Shown here in pieces: positions 25,314 through 33,368 of a stretch of DNA of 64,000 bases; the stretch's first letter is position 1; each line of letters starts with the position of its first letter. The translations under genes were made by a program, and so were the position numbers. Origin of the DNA: Deltaproteobacteria bacterium (GTDB lineage: Bacteria > Desulfobacterota > Desulfobacteria > Desulfobacterales > SURF-15); contig JAFDFZ010000006.1 in NCBI GenBank assembly GCA_019309565.1, positions 42,661 through 106,660 on the forward strand, given 5' to 3'. The notes beneath the pieces were generated by a model, which had not been told where the DNA came from, ran no database searches, and worked only from the letters and a program-made list of their open reading frames with translations.

Positions 25314-26342
25314 GTGGCCAGATTGATTGAAGTGATAAATCTCAAGACGAATTTCTATACGGAAGCGGGAGTGGTTCGCGCGGTCAACGGGGTTGACTTT
25401 GCTATCGAGCGGGAGAAGACCCTGGGCATTGTGGGTGAGAGCGGTTGCGGGAAATCGGTGACCGCTCTTTCGATTATGGGGCTTATTCGGGCGCCAGGTA
25501 AAATTGATGAGGGCCAAATTCTCTTTCATCGAAACGGGCAGATCGTGGATTTGGTAAAGCTCGATCCCAAGGGCCCTGAGATGCGCTCCATCCGGGGAAA
25601 CGAGATCGCCATGATCTTCCAGGAACCCATGACATCCTTAAATCCGGTGTATACCATCGGAAATCAGATCATGGAAGCCATAATGCTGCATCAACGCCTG
25701 GGCAGGGCTGAGGCGCGAGACAAAGCGATTGAAATGCTGCGAGCGGTGGGAATCCCTTCCCCGGAGCAGCGAATCCGGGAATATCCACATCAACTATCCG
25801 GAGGCATGCGACAGAGGGCCATGATCGCCATGGCGCTTTCCTGCAACCCTTCTTTATTGATAGCCGATGAACCCACCACTGCACTGGATGTTACCATACA
25901 GGCACAGGTTCTTAAGCTTATGAACGATTTGCGCCAGGAATTTAACGCAGCGATCATGTTTATTACCCACGACCTGGGGGTTATCGCGCACATGGCCGAC
26001 GATGTTGTGGTGATGTACCTTGGCCGGATTGTGGAGAGCGCAGCGGTCAGAGACATTTTTCATAATCCGATCCATCCCTACACCCAGGGATTGATGAATT
26101 CCATTCCATCGCTGGTGTCAACAAAAGAGAAACGATTGGTTCCCATAAAGGGAGTGGTTCCGGATATTCTGGAATCGGAAGAATGCTGCGGGTTTGAATC
26201 GCGTTGCCCCCATGCCATGGATCTGTGTAAGACACAGTGTCCGCCATTGACCGAAGTGGCTCCCGGCCACCATGCTGCCTGCTGGTTGACCGGGGGGCAA
26301 GTGTCGGTTAATAACAGGACTGATTTTATTCATAGTTCCTAA
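25314..26342 (+). CDS. Dpp/Opp-type ABC transporter ATPase (DppD family)
   Basis: Cytoplasmic ATPase of 342 residues with a GTG start at 25314. Walker A is GESGCGKS, the Q-loop lies in MIFQEPMTSLNP, the ABC signature is LSGGMRQR, Walker B is LLIADEPTTALD and the switch histidine is in FITHDLGVI. The C-terminal oligopeptide extension has ESEECCGFESRCPHAMDLC with cysteines that in some homologues bind an Fe-S cluster. It pairs with DppF downstream and drives the permeases encoded at 23198-25003, perhaps also those at 859-2889. Confidence 0.95.
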   Translation: MARLIEVINLKTNFYTEAGVVRAVNGVDFAIEREKTLGIVGESGCGKSVTALSIMGLIRAPGKIDEGQILFHRNGQIVDLVKLDPKGPEMRSIRGNEIAMIFQEPMTSLNPVYTIGNQIMEAIMLHQRLGRAEARDKAIEMLRAVGIPSPEQRIREYPHQLSGGMRQRAMIAMALSCNPSLLIADEPTTALDVTIQAQVLKLMNDLRQEFNAAIMFITHDLGVIAHMADDVVVMYLGRIVESAAVRDIFHNPIHPYTQGLMNSIPSLVSTKEKRLVPIKGVVPDILESEECCGFESRCPHAMDLCKTQCPPLTEVAPGHHAACWLTGGQVSVNNRTDFIHSS

Positions 26343-26432
26343 AACAAATAATAAATCAGGGAATTTTTCTAACAGATCGCCCTGTGTTTCAACAACGTGG
26401 TTTACCGGGGATTGCTAGTTTGAGGATGTATT

Positions 26433-27497
26433 ATGTCCATGGAAAATGTTTTGCTTGATGTGAAGAATCTCAAGAAGTACTTTCCGGTTCGAAAAGGAAT
26501 TCTTAAAAGGGTAGTGGGACATGTCAAGGCGGTGGACGACATCGATTTCTTCATCAAAGAGGGCGAAACTCTGGGTTTGGTGGGAGAAAGCGGATGTGGT
26601 AAAACCACAACCGGCCGAGCGATTCTTCGTCTAATCGAGCCGACGTGCGGGGAAATCCGATTTCGCAGCAAAAAAATCGCCGGCACCGAAGAGAAGTATC
26701 GGGAAGTTAATATTATAACGGCATCTCCCAAATTACTTAAATCTCTTAGGCAGGACATGCAGATTATTTTTCAAGATCCCTATTCCTCTCTGGATCCAAG
26801 GATGACCGTAGGGGCGATTGTCGGAGAACCCCTTAAGGTCCACGGCATTGCAGCGGGAGGTGATTGGGAGGGCAGGGTGCAGCATCTGCTGAGTGCAGTC
26901 GGTTTGAGCCCTGAACAAATGAAGAGGTATCCTCACCAGTTTTCCGGAGGGCAACGCCAGCGAATCGGTATTGCCCGGGCGCTTGCTACTGATCCGCAGT
27001 TAATTGTGGCGGACGAACCGGTCTCCGCACTGGACGTGTCCATACAGGCGCAGGTATTGAACCTGCTTCAGGATTTACAAGAAGAATACCACCTAACCTA
27101 TCTGTTTATCGCTCATGATCTTTCGGTTGTCAAATATATCAGCGACAGGGTGGCGGTGATGTATCTGGGGAAAATCGTTGAACTGGCTGAAACCAAAGAG
27201 CTTTTTTTAAATCCAAAACATCCCTATACAGAAGCCCTCATGTCCGCAGTCCCCGTTCCGGATCCGGATTACAAGGTTGAGCAGATTCTTCTTGAAGGAG
27301 ATGTTCCCAGCCCGGTTAATCCGCCCTCCGGCTGCTATTTCCATCCCCGGTGCCGCTATGCAGAAGCGATTTGTAAGAACGAACCGCCGGAGTACCGAAA
27401 CTTGGGAAATGAGCATTTTGTTTCCTGCCATTTTGCCGACTCCTTAAGCTTACAGCCGATCCGCACGGGGTTCAGTGAAAGTTCAGATAGGGGTTGA
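26433..27497 (+). CDS. Dpp/Opp-type ABC transporter ATPase (DppF family)
   Basis: Cytoplasmic ATPase of 354 residues. The N-terminus [20 protein letters not shown] is typical for DppF. Walker [11 protein letters not shown]-loop [14 protein letters not shown], signature [15 protein letters not shown], Walker [13 protein letters not shown] and switch [11 protein letters not shown] are intact. The C-terminal [19 protein letters not shown] segment is the oligopeptide-ATPase tail. It lies 90 bases after DppD and 38 bases before the aconitase-like genes, consistent with one long operon. Confidence 0.95.
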   Translation: MSMENVLLDVKNLKKYFPVRKGILKRVVGHVKAVDDIDFFIKEGETLGLVGESGCGKTTTGRAILRLIEPTCGEIRFRSKKIAGTEEKYREVNIITASPKLLKSLRQDMQIIFQDPYSSLDPRMTVGAIVGEPLKVHGIAAGGDWEGRVQHLLSAVGLSPEQMKRYPHQFSGGQRQRIGIARALATDPQLIVADEPVSALDVSIQAQVLNLLQDLQEEYHLTYLFIAHDLSVVKYISDRVAVMYLGKIVELAETKELFLNPKHPYTEALMSAVPVPDPDYKVEQILLEGDVPSPVNPPSGCYFHPRCRYAEAICKNEPPEYRNLGNEHFVSCHFADSLSLQPIRTGFSESSDRG

Positions 27498-27535
27498 GGG
27501 CCAGGCGCGGGCCTGGCGGCAGTTGAGGTGTTGAA

Positions 27536-28786
27536 ATGGGCCAAACGTTTGTTGAAAAAATTTTCTCCAAGAAACTTGGCCGTAAAGTAAAGACAGGAGA
27601 CATCGTTGAGGTCACACCGGATGTGGCCATGTCCCATGACAATACAGCGGCGATTATCGGTAAATTTAAAGAATTAGGCGAAGAGAAGGTGCATAATCCG
27701 GACCGGCATGTTATCATTCTGGATCATGCCACCCCCCCGCCCAACGAAACCTATGCAGCCAATCAAAAGATTATTCGTGAATTTGTTGCGGCCCATGGAA
27801 TCAAAAATTTCTTCGATGTAAATACGGGTATCTGCCATCAGGTCTTACCGGAGCAAGGATTTGCACTGCCGGGAAAAATAATTGTCGGAAGTGATTCTCA
27901 TACCACCACTTACGGGGCGTTTGGGGCCTTTAGCACCGGCATCGGAAGAAGCGAAATGGCCGTCATATTCGCCACCGGAAAAATATGGTTCCGGATACCG
28001 GAGAGCATGAAAATTACCGTAAACGGAACCTTGCAACAGGGGATTACGGCCAAAGATATGATGCTTCATATCATCGGGGATCTTAGCGCCGACGGAGCAT
28101 TATACAGATCTGTGGAATTTTATGGAGAGGTGATTTCCGGCCTTTCCATTGGTTCTCGAATGACTGTTGCCAACATGGTTGTGGAAATGGGAGCCAAGAA
28201 CGGGTTTTTGCAACCTGACAGGAAGCTGTTTATTTGGCTAAATAATCGGGCGCGTGGCGATTACGAAGTGATCATGGCGGATAAAGACGCCTGTTATGAA
28301 AAAACGGTTTCTTACGATGTCAGTGATCTGGAGCCACAGATTGCCTGCCCGCATTCCGTGGACAATATAAAGAGGGTTTCCGAAATTACCGGCACTAAGA
28401 TAAACCAGGCGTTTCTGGGGAGCTGTGCCAATGGTCGATTGGAAGATCTGAAAGTTGCCGCCTCCCTGATAAAGGGGAAAAGAGTTCACCCTGCGGTCCG
28501 GTTTCTTGTTTTTCCTGCTTCCATGAATATATATCGAGAAACGATGACAAAGGGATATCTGGATGTGCTGTCCAATGCCGGTGCCATCATCATGAACCCT
28601 GGCTGCGGGCCATGCCTTGGAGCGCATAGCGGTGTGCTTGCTGCCGGCGAGGTATGTATCAGTTCCTCAAATCGCAATTTCAAGGGCAGAATGGGCAGCC
28701 AGGATGCCGCCGTTTACCTTGGGAGCCCGGCCAGCGTGACAGCGTCGGCCATTGCCGGGGAGATCGTGGATTTTCGCAAGTTATGA
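27536..28786 (+). CDS. Aconitase/isopropylmalate dehydratase-type large subunit (first pair)
   Basis: A 416-residue Fe-S hydro-lyase of the LeuC/homoaconitase branch. DHATPPPNE, GSDSHTTTYGAFGAFSTGIG and DGALYRSVEF are typical. The three 4Fe-4S ligands are expected in GSCANGRLEDL and PGCGPCLGAH; SSNRNFKGRMGS binds substrate. With its small subunit it isomerises 2- and 3-hydroxy acids by dehydration and rehydration. The context (MmgE/PrpD, CitE, LarA-like) favours a catabolic di- or tricarboxylate rather than leucine synthesis; no leuA or leuB lies here. Paralogue at 53948-55219. Confidence 0.9.
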   Translation: MGQTFVEKIFSKKLGRKVKTGDIVEVTPDVAMSHDNTAAIIGKFKELGEEKVHNPDRHVIILDHATPPPNETYAANQKIIREFVAAHGIKNFFDVNTGICHQVLPEQGFALPGKIIVGSDSHTTTYGAFGAFSTGIGRSEMAVIFATGKIWFRIPESMKITVNGTLQQGITAKDMMLHIIGDLSADGALYRSVEFYGEVISGLSIGSRMTVANMVVEMGAKNGFLQPDRKLFIWLNNRARGDYEVIMADKDACYEKTVSYDVSDLEPQIACPHSVDNIKRVSEITGTKINQAFLGSCANGRLEDLKVAASLIKGKRVHPAVRFLVFPASMNIYRETMTKGYLDVLSNAGAIIMNPGCGPCLGAHSGVLAAGEVCISSSNRNFKGRMGSQDAAVYLGSPASVTASAIAGEIVDFRKL

Positions 28787-28832
28787 ATAAACATCAAGAG
28801 ACAACGACTTCAAAGATTCGGGAGGTCCTTAA

Positions 28833-29324
28833 ATGATAATTCGGGGACGTGTTTGGAAATATGGGGATGACATCAGTACCGATGTTATCTTTCCGGGAAA
28901 ATATACATACACCATCCATGATCCCCTGGAAATGGCCGCCCATTCCCTGGAGGGGCTTGATCCTGATTTTGCCGAAAAGGTACAAAAAGGAGATGTACTT
29001 GTTGGAGGAAAGAATTTTGGATGCGGCAGTTCGCGGGAACAGGCTGCCACCTGTTTGAAATTTTCAGGGATCGGTGCTGTTGTCGCCAAATCCTTTGGGC
29101 GAATCTTCTTCCGAAATGCCATCAATAACGGACTGCCCCTGGTTCAGTGTGCTCAAGCCGTTGATGTGATTGAAAACGGGGAAACCGTGTGTATCGATAT
29201 CGAAAAAGGCGAGCTGGAATGCAGCGGGGGCAAATTTACTTTTACACCGCTTCCCGGATTTATGCTGGAAATACTGGCTGACGGAGGATTAATCCCGCAT
29301 ACGAAAAAAAAGATAGGAAGATAA
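28833..29324 (+). CDS. Aconitase/isopropylmalate dehydratase-type small subunit (first pair)
   Basis: A 163-residue swivelling-domain subunit. The N-terminal WKYGDDISTDVIFPGKYTY and the substrate-loop motif GGKNFGCGSSREQAA are diagnostic, followed by AKSFGRIFFRNAINNGLPL. GGGAGG precedes the ATG. It is encoded 46 bases after the large subunit and must form the active isomerase with it. Confidence 0.93.
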   Translation: MIIRGRVWKYGDDISTDVIFPGKYTYTIHDPLEMAAHSLEGLDPDFAEKVQKGDVLVGGKNFGCGSSREQAATCLKFSGIGAVVAKSFGRIFFRNAINNGLPLVQCAQAVDVIENGETVCIDIEKGELECSGGKFTFTPLPGFMLEILADGGLIPHTKKKIGR

Positions 29325-29396
29325 GCGCTTGCATTGGCGGCTTGCGGTTATATGATGCTGCGGGGTTATGAGCTATTTTCAAAAGGAGAAACCAAT

Positions 29397-30245
29397 ATGA
29401 ATACAATGGAACTGATGAAGGGTGCGATAGATATTCATATTCACATTGGACCGGATCCAAACAGGCCTCGACGTGTAAACGGATATGAAGCAGCCGTCCA
29501 GGCAAAAGAGGTGGGCATGCGAGGGGTGGTTTTTAAAAGCCACGATTACAACACCACCCCCCTGGCCTATACGGTTCAAAAACTGGTTTCGGGCATAGAG
29601 CTTTACGGCGGGGTTTGTTTGGATGTAGAGGTGGGAGGACTGAACCCTGCAGCTGTGGAAGCAGCCGGCAAACTCGGATCGAAAATAATCTGGATGCCAA
29701 CGTTTTCATCCAAAAACGACATGGAAAAAAAGAACCTTCCCGGACAGGGGATTACAATACTGGATCAAAACGGACAGATTCTGCCCGTGGTTCGAGAAAT
29801 ACTTGAGCTGATCAAACATTATGGCATGACGCTTGCCACCGGGCATCTGTCAACACGGGAAATTTTTGAATTGTTGAAATGCACCGACAGTGTGGGGCTT
29901 GAGCGGGTGGTCATTACACATCCTCTTTCCATTGGCGTCGGTCCGACCGCTTCCATCGAAGAACAGCGACAGATGATGCGAAAAGGCGTTTTTTTTGAAC
30001 ATTGCTTTACCGCCACCATGCCGAACAGCGATCGACTCGACCCCGGAAAGATTGCCGAAGCAGTCCGTGCCATCGGGGCCGAACACTGCATTTTGTCGAC
30101 TGATTTCGGACAGATTTTTAATCCACCACCCGCCGAAGGGATGCGGATGTATATAGAAACCATGCGCCGGTTTGAAATCACGGATGATGAGATCATACTG
30201 ATGATTCGAACAAATCCCGCAAAGGCTCTTGGGCTGCCGGTTTGA
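29397..30245 (+). CDS. DUF6282-type amidohydrolase-like protein
   Basis: The start at 29397 is set by AAAAGGAG nine bases upstream, giving 282 residues. The N-terminus AIDIHIHIGPDPNRP has the metal-binding HxH of amidohydrolase-fold enzymes; VVFKSHDYNTT, WMPTFSSKND, ATGHLS and VITHPLS could supply further ligands and ILSTDFGQ the final aspartate. No substrate is established for this family. A second, damaged copy is at 63157-64000. It sits between the aconitase-like pair and the LarA-type gene, so hydrolysis of a lactone or cyclic acid is conceivable but unproven. Confidence 0.75.
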   Translation: MNTMELMKGAIDIHIHIGPDPNRPRRVNGYEAAVQAKEVGMRGVVFKSHDYNTTPLAYTVQKLVSGIELYGGVCLDVEVGGLNPAAVEAAGKLGSKIIWMPTFSSKNDMEKKNLPGQGITILDQNGQILPVVREILELIKHYGMTLATGHLSTREIFELLKCTDSVGLERVVITHPLSIGVGPTASIEEQRQMMRKGVFFEHCFTATMPNSDRLDPGKIAEAVRAIGAEHCILSTDFGQIFNPPPAEGMRMYIETMRRFEITDDEIILMIRTNPAKALGLPV

Positions 30246-30263
30246 TTCGCGATGCAAGGTTTC

Positions 30264-30289
30264 GGTTCAAAGTTGAAGCAAATTTCAAA
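30264..30289 (+). repeat. Short dyad repeat upstream of the LarA-type gene
   Basis: GGTTCAAAGTTGAAGCAAAT followed by TTCAAA. Very similar sequences are at 53376-53402 and, inverted, 1722-1742. Unknown function. Confidence 0.45.
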
Positions 30290-30335
30290 TATGTTTGGCT
30301 AAGCATCCATAGGCTTTAGGGAAGGAGAAACGACA

Positions 30336-31631
30336 ATGGGTCATGCTTACCACACGGAGCAAATCCCGTATGGAACAGGTGAATTAACTCTGAAGGTACC
30401 GGAGAAAAATTACATCGGGACACTGATTCCCTCTTACTGTCCGGCAGTGGCGGATGAACGCGCAGAGATCGTTGAAGCCATAGACAACCCAATCGGAACC
30501 CCGCCACTTGAGGAAATTGTACGGCAAAAACACGGGAAAAAAACCGTTGTCGTGGTAAATGACGGCACAAGACCCACCGCTACCTATAAACTACTTCCGC
30601 CGCTTTTGGAAAAACTCGAAAGATGCGGCATATCTGAAGGTGACATCCTAATTCTCATAGCAACAGGCACACACAGGGCCGTTGGACCCGATGAGATTGA
30701 ACCTCTTCTGGGAAAAGGAATCACCAACCGCTATCGGATCGTCAACCATGATTGCCTTGATTTGAAAAATATGGTGGATCTTGGCACCACCTCACAGGGC
30801 ATTCCAATTGTAATAAATCGCTTGTTTTGTGAGGCAGATATCAAGATATTGACGGGATCCATTCACCCCCACCAGGGTGCGGGTTTTTCTGGAGGAAGAA
30901 AAAGCATCCTGCCCGGATTGACAAGCCTTGAAACCTTGAAGCTGCATCATGGCCCCAGATATCGACCGCTTGAACCCGCTATGGGGCAGTTGGATGGAAA
31001 TCCATTTCATCTCGGGGCTCTTGAAGGCGCCAAAATGGCTGCGCCAGATTTTATCCTGAATCTGGTTCAGAACCAGAAAAAGGAGATCACCCGCGCTGTA
31101 GCGGGTGACCTTGAGCAGGCCTGGATGAAGGGAGTCGAAGCGAGCAGGGAGATCTTTGAAGCCCGGACCCCCCACGATGTCGATATCGTGATCGTTGTGC
31201 CTGGCGGGCATCCCAGGGATGTCAATCTCTATCAGAGCCAGAAATCCATGGCCGCTGCCGAGCTTGTGGTCAAACGCGGGGGGAGCATCATCCTGCCGGC
31301 GGCCTGTCCGGACGGTATCGGCTCGGAGCTTTTTTTTAAATGGCTGGCATCGGCCGGCTCTCCCGAGGATGTTATGCAGCGGTTCCAGGCAGAGGGATAT
31401 GATGTGGGAACGTCCAAGGCATGGCTTTATGCCAGGTGCCTGCTTAAAGCCGAGATGATAATCGTGTCCGAATTTCTGGAACAGTCCGTGTTAGAACAGA
31501 TGTTTACAAAGAAGGCTGCAGACATGGACACGGCGCTCAAAATGGCGTTTGAAAGCCAGGGTCAGGATGCCAGGGTATTGATCATGCGAAACGCCGCAGA
31601 CATGATTCCGGTAAGGGAAGACGGGGGTTAA
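30336..31631 (+). CDS. larA: LarA family nickel-pincer-dependent racemase/epimerase
   Basis: A 431-residue LarA-type enzyme. Lactate racemase of Lactiplantibacillus plantarum uses H108, H174, K184 (covalent cofactor anchor) and H200; here H113 (GTHRAVG), H179 (SIHPHQG), K189 (GGRKSILPG) and H205 (LHHGP) keep exactly the same spacing, so it should bind the nickel-pincer cofactor. The DGTRP loop is also present. LarA homologues racemise or epimerise 2-hydroxy acids including malate and others; the substrate here is open. GGGAAGGAG precedes the ATG. LarB for the cofactor is at 5686-6435. The next gene is a selenoprotein six bases downstream. Confidence 0.93.
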   Translation: MGHAYHTEQIPYGTGELTLKVPEKNYIGTLIPSYCPAVADERAEIVEAIDNPIGTPPLEEIVRQKHGKKTVVVVNDGTRPTATYKLLPPLLEKLERCGISEGDILILIATGTHRAVGPDEIEPLLGKGITNRYRIVNHDCLDLKNMVDLGTTSQGIPIVINRLFCEADIKILTGSIHPHQGAGFSGGRKSILPGLTSLETLKLHHGPRYRPLEPAMGQLDGNPFHLGALEGAKMAAPDFILNLVQNQKKEITRAVAGDLEQAWMKGVEASREIFEARTPHDVDIVIVVPGGHPRDVNLYQSQKSMAAAELVVKRGGSIILPAACPDGIGSELFFKWLASAGSPEDVMQRFQAEGYDVGTSKAWLYARCLLKAEMIIVSEFLEQSVLEQMFTKKAADMDTALKMAFESQGQDARVLIMRNAADMIPVREDGG

Positions 31632-31636
31632 GGATT

Positions 31637-32308
31637 ATGGTTCAATATTTGTACAATCCCAAAGGCGTATTTCACCGGGAAGAACGCTCGATCGCCCCGA
31701 GACTGGATTCCCTGAACGACAAAGTTCTTGGGCTTGTGGACAACGGAAAGGTCAATGCGGATCGCTTCCTCCAGGCCATTCAGCACTTGCTTGAGCAGAG
31801 GTTTAGGATTCGAAAAGTTCTTAAGGTCAGAAAAGCCAGGGTCGGTACTCCGGCCCTGTTTACGCCCGAGTTTGTGGAACAATGTGATTTCGCTGTCAAT
31901 GCATTCGGTGATTGAGGCTCCTGCACGTCATGGAGTATCCATGATTCGATCGAGTTGGAAAAACAGGCGATCCCCGTAGCAACGATATGTACGGAGGAGT
32001 TTTTTATGCTGGGTAAAGCCGAGGCAGAATGTCTCGGCTTTCCGGGCTTGCCCATTGCGGTGATTCCACATCCCATGGCAGACAAGACCCCCGAACAGGT
32101 CAAGGAGATCGCCGCGCGTGTTTTTCCGGAAATCGTACGCATTCTCTGTACCGAGTCGAATAAACTTAAAGAGGAATTCAGACAGAAGAGCATCGAAACA
32201 AGAAGAAAATCGACCTTAAGGTATAAATCGTTATTTGGAGACGAATCGAATATAGCCTTAAAGAGTCCGAAGATAACATTAAAGCACCGGATTCCCTTGA
32301 AGCCGTGA
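31637..32308 (+). CDS. UGSC-family selenoprotein (in-frame TGA decoded as selenocysteine)
   Basis: The frame from ATG 31637 reads 92 codons, meets TGA at 31913-31915, and continues open for 130 codons to TGA at 32306-32308. Around the TGA it reads NAFGD-U-GSCTSWSIHDSIE, the diagnostic UGSC (Sec-Gly-Ser-Cys) redox-type motif of the UGSC family, and the downstream part (ATICTEEFFMLGKAEAE, VIPHPMADKTPEQV) is clearly the same protein. A hairpin fitting the bacterial SECIS model follows (31928-31944). With Sec at position 93 the product is 223 residues. The biochemical role of UGSC proteins is not established; Sec-x-x-Cys suggests thiol/selenol redox chemistry. It lies six bases after the LarA-type gene and overlaps the next gene by four bases. 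Confidence 0.88.
31928..31944 (+). promoter_or_regulatory. Candidate bacterial SECIS element
   Basis: TCATGGA and TCCATGA form a perfect 7-bp stem closing a GTA loop. The loop G at 31935 is 20 bases after the end of the TGA, inside the 16-37 base range known for bacterial SECIS, and a G at the first loop positions is the recognised requirement for SelB binding. It lies within the coding sequence, as bacterial SECIS elements do. Confidence 0.7.
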
Positions 32309-33342
32309 ACAACCTTTTTTATCATCGAGGCTGGACGGATGGATTGCCGATAATTCCTCCTGCAAAAGATCGAGTGAACCGGATGGTGGAACATTGCGGG
32401 TTCGATGAAAACACCCTGATTGGTAATCTGCCTCCCGCAGGCGGGGCGGCTACCGTAAAGAAGATTGCGATAAATGCGGTCATGGCGGGATGTATGCCCG
32501 AGCACATGCCCGTTCTTATTGCTGCTGTAAAGGCGATGGTGCAGGAGAAGTTTAACCTCTATGCGATTCAAACAACCACCCATCCAGCTGCCGTTCTCAC
32601 TCTTATCAACGGTCCTTTGGGTCGGGAGCTGGATTTTAATTGCAGATACAATGCAATGGGGCAGGGCAGTCTTGGCAACGCAACCATCGGCAGAGCGATC
32701 AGGCTCATCCTGGTAAATATCGGGGGGGCATCGCCCGGGGTTCTCGATCGGTCAACCCAGGGAAGTCCTGCAAAGTATTCCTATTGTTTTTCTGAAAATG
32801 AAGAAGAAAACCCCTGGGAGCCTTTTCATGTGGAAAGAGGATTTTCCAGCACGACAAGTACGGTTACGGTTATGGGGGCTGAAGGACCGCACAATGTAAA
32901 TGATCACGGGGGCGAAAATGCAGAAGAAATCCTGCTGACAGTTGCCGGTGTTCTTGCAAGCCCTGGAATCAACAACGTCTATTTGAGCGGAGAACCATTG
33001 ATACTGCTTGGGCCCGAACATGCGGCCATCATAGCTAGGGATGGCTTCTCAAAGAAGGAGATAAAACAATTCCTTTTCGAAAAAGCAAAAGTGCCGTTAA
33101 CCTGGATATCCGAAGGGAATTTGAAATGGTTTAAGCGGCATAATCCGAACCGATTTTCTGGTTTGAGTACGGATGCCGCCGTGCCGATCGTCGACAGCCC
33201 GGATGAGATCATTGTGGTGGTCGCAGGGGGAATGGGAAGACATTCGGCGGTAATCCCCACTTTTGGTGGTCATGCCGGGTCGGTTACAGTTGCGATAGTG
33301 GACCAAAATGGCCAGCCAATATTGCCGGCAGCTCATGATTAA
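32305..33342 (+). CDS. Unidentified conserved-looking protein paired with the UGSC selenoprotein
   Basis: A 345-residue soluble protein starting at GTG 32305, overlapping the selenoprotein stop by four bases, so translation is coupled. No known domain is recognised. Conserved-looking segments are RGWTDGLPIIPPAKDRV at the N-terminus, LPPAGGAATVKKIAINAVMAGCMPEHM, a glycine/asparagine-rich NAMGQGSLGNATIGRAIRL, and VVAGGMGRHSAVIPTFGGHA at the C-terminus. Cysteines are at about residues 33, 64, 110 and 154. Tight coupling implies that it works with the UGSC protein, possibly as a redox partner or as the second subunit of one enzyme. No signal peptide or membrane segment is seen. Confidence 0.8.
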   Translation: MNNLFYHRGWTDGLPIIPPAKDRVNRMVEHCGFDENTLIGNLPPAGGAATVKKIAINAVMAGCMPEHMPVLIAAVKAMVQEKFNLYAIQTTTHPAAVLTLINGPLGRELDFNCRYNAMGQGSLGNATIGRAIRLILVNIGGASPGVLDRSTQGSPAKYSYCFSENEEENPWEPFHVERGFSSTTSTVTVMGAEGPHNVNDHGGENAEEILLTVAGVLASPGINNVYLSGEPLILLGPEHAAIIARDGFSKKEIKQFLFEKAKVPLTWISEGNLKWFKRHNPNRFSGLSTDAAVPIVDSPDEIIVVVAGGMGRHSAVIPTFGGHAGSVTVAIVDQNGQPILPAAHD

Positions 33343-33368
33343 CATTCCAACCTAACAGAGGATTAACA

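Noticed and set aside
27536..29324. Calling the aconitase-like pair leuC/leuD for leucine synthesis
   Set aside because: No leuA or leuB is nearby, a second pair exists, and the context is catabolic; the family name alone does not justify the symbols.
31913..31955. TGA in the UGSC gene as a nonsense mutation giving two hypothetical proteins
   Set aside because: The TGA sits exactly at the Sec position of a named selenoprotein motif and is followed by a SECIS-like hairpin and a coherent C-terminus.
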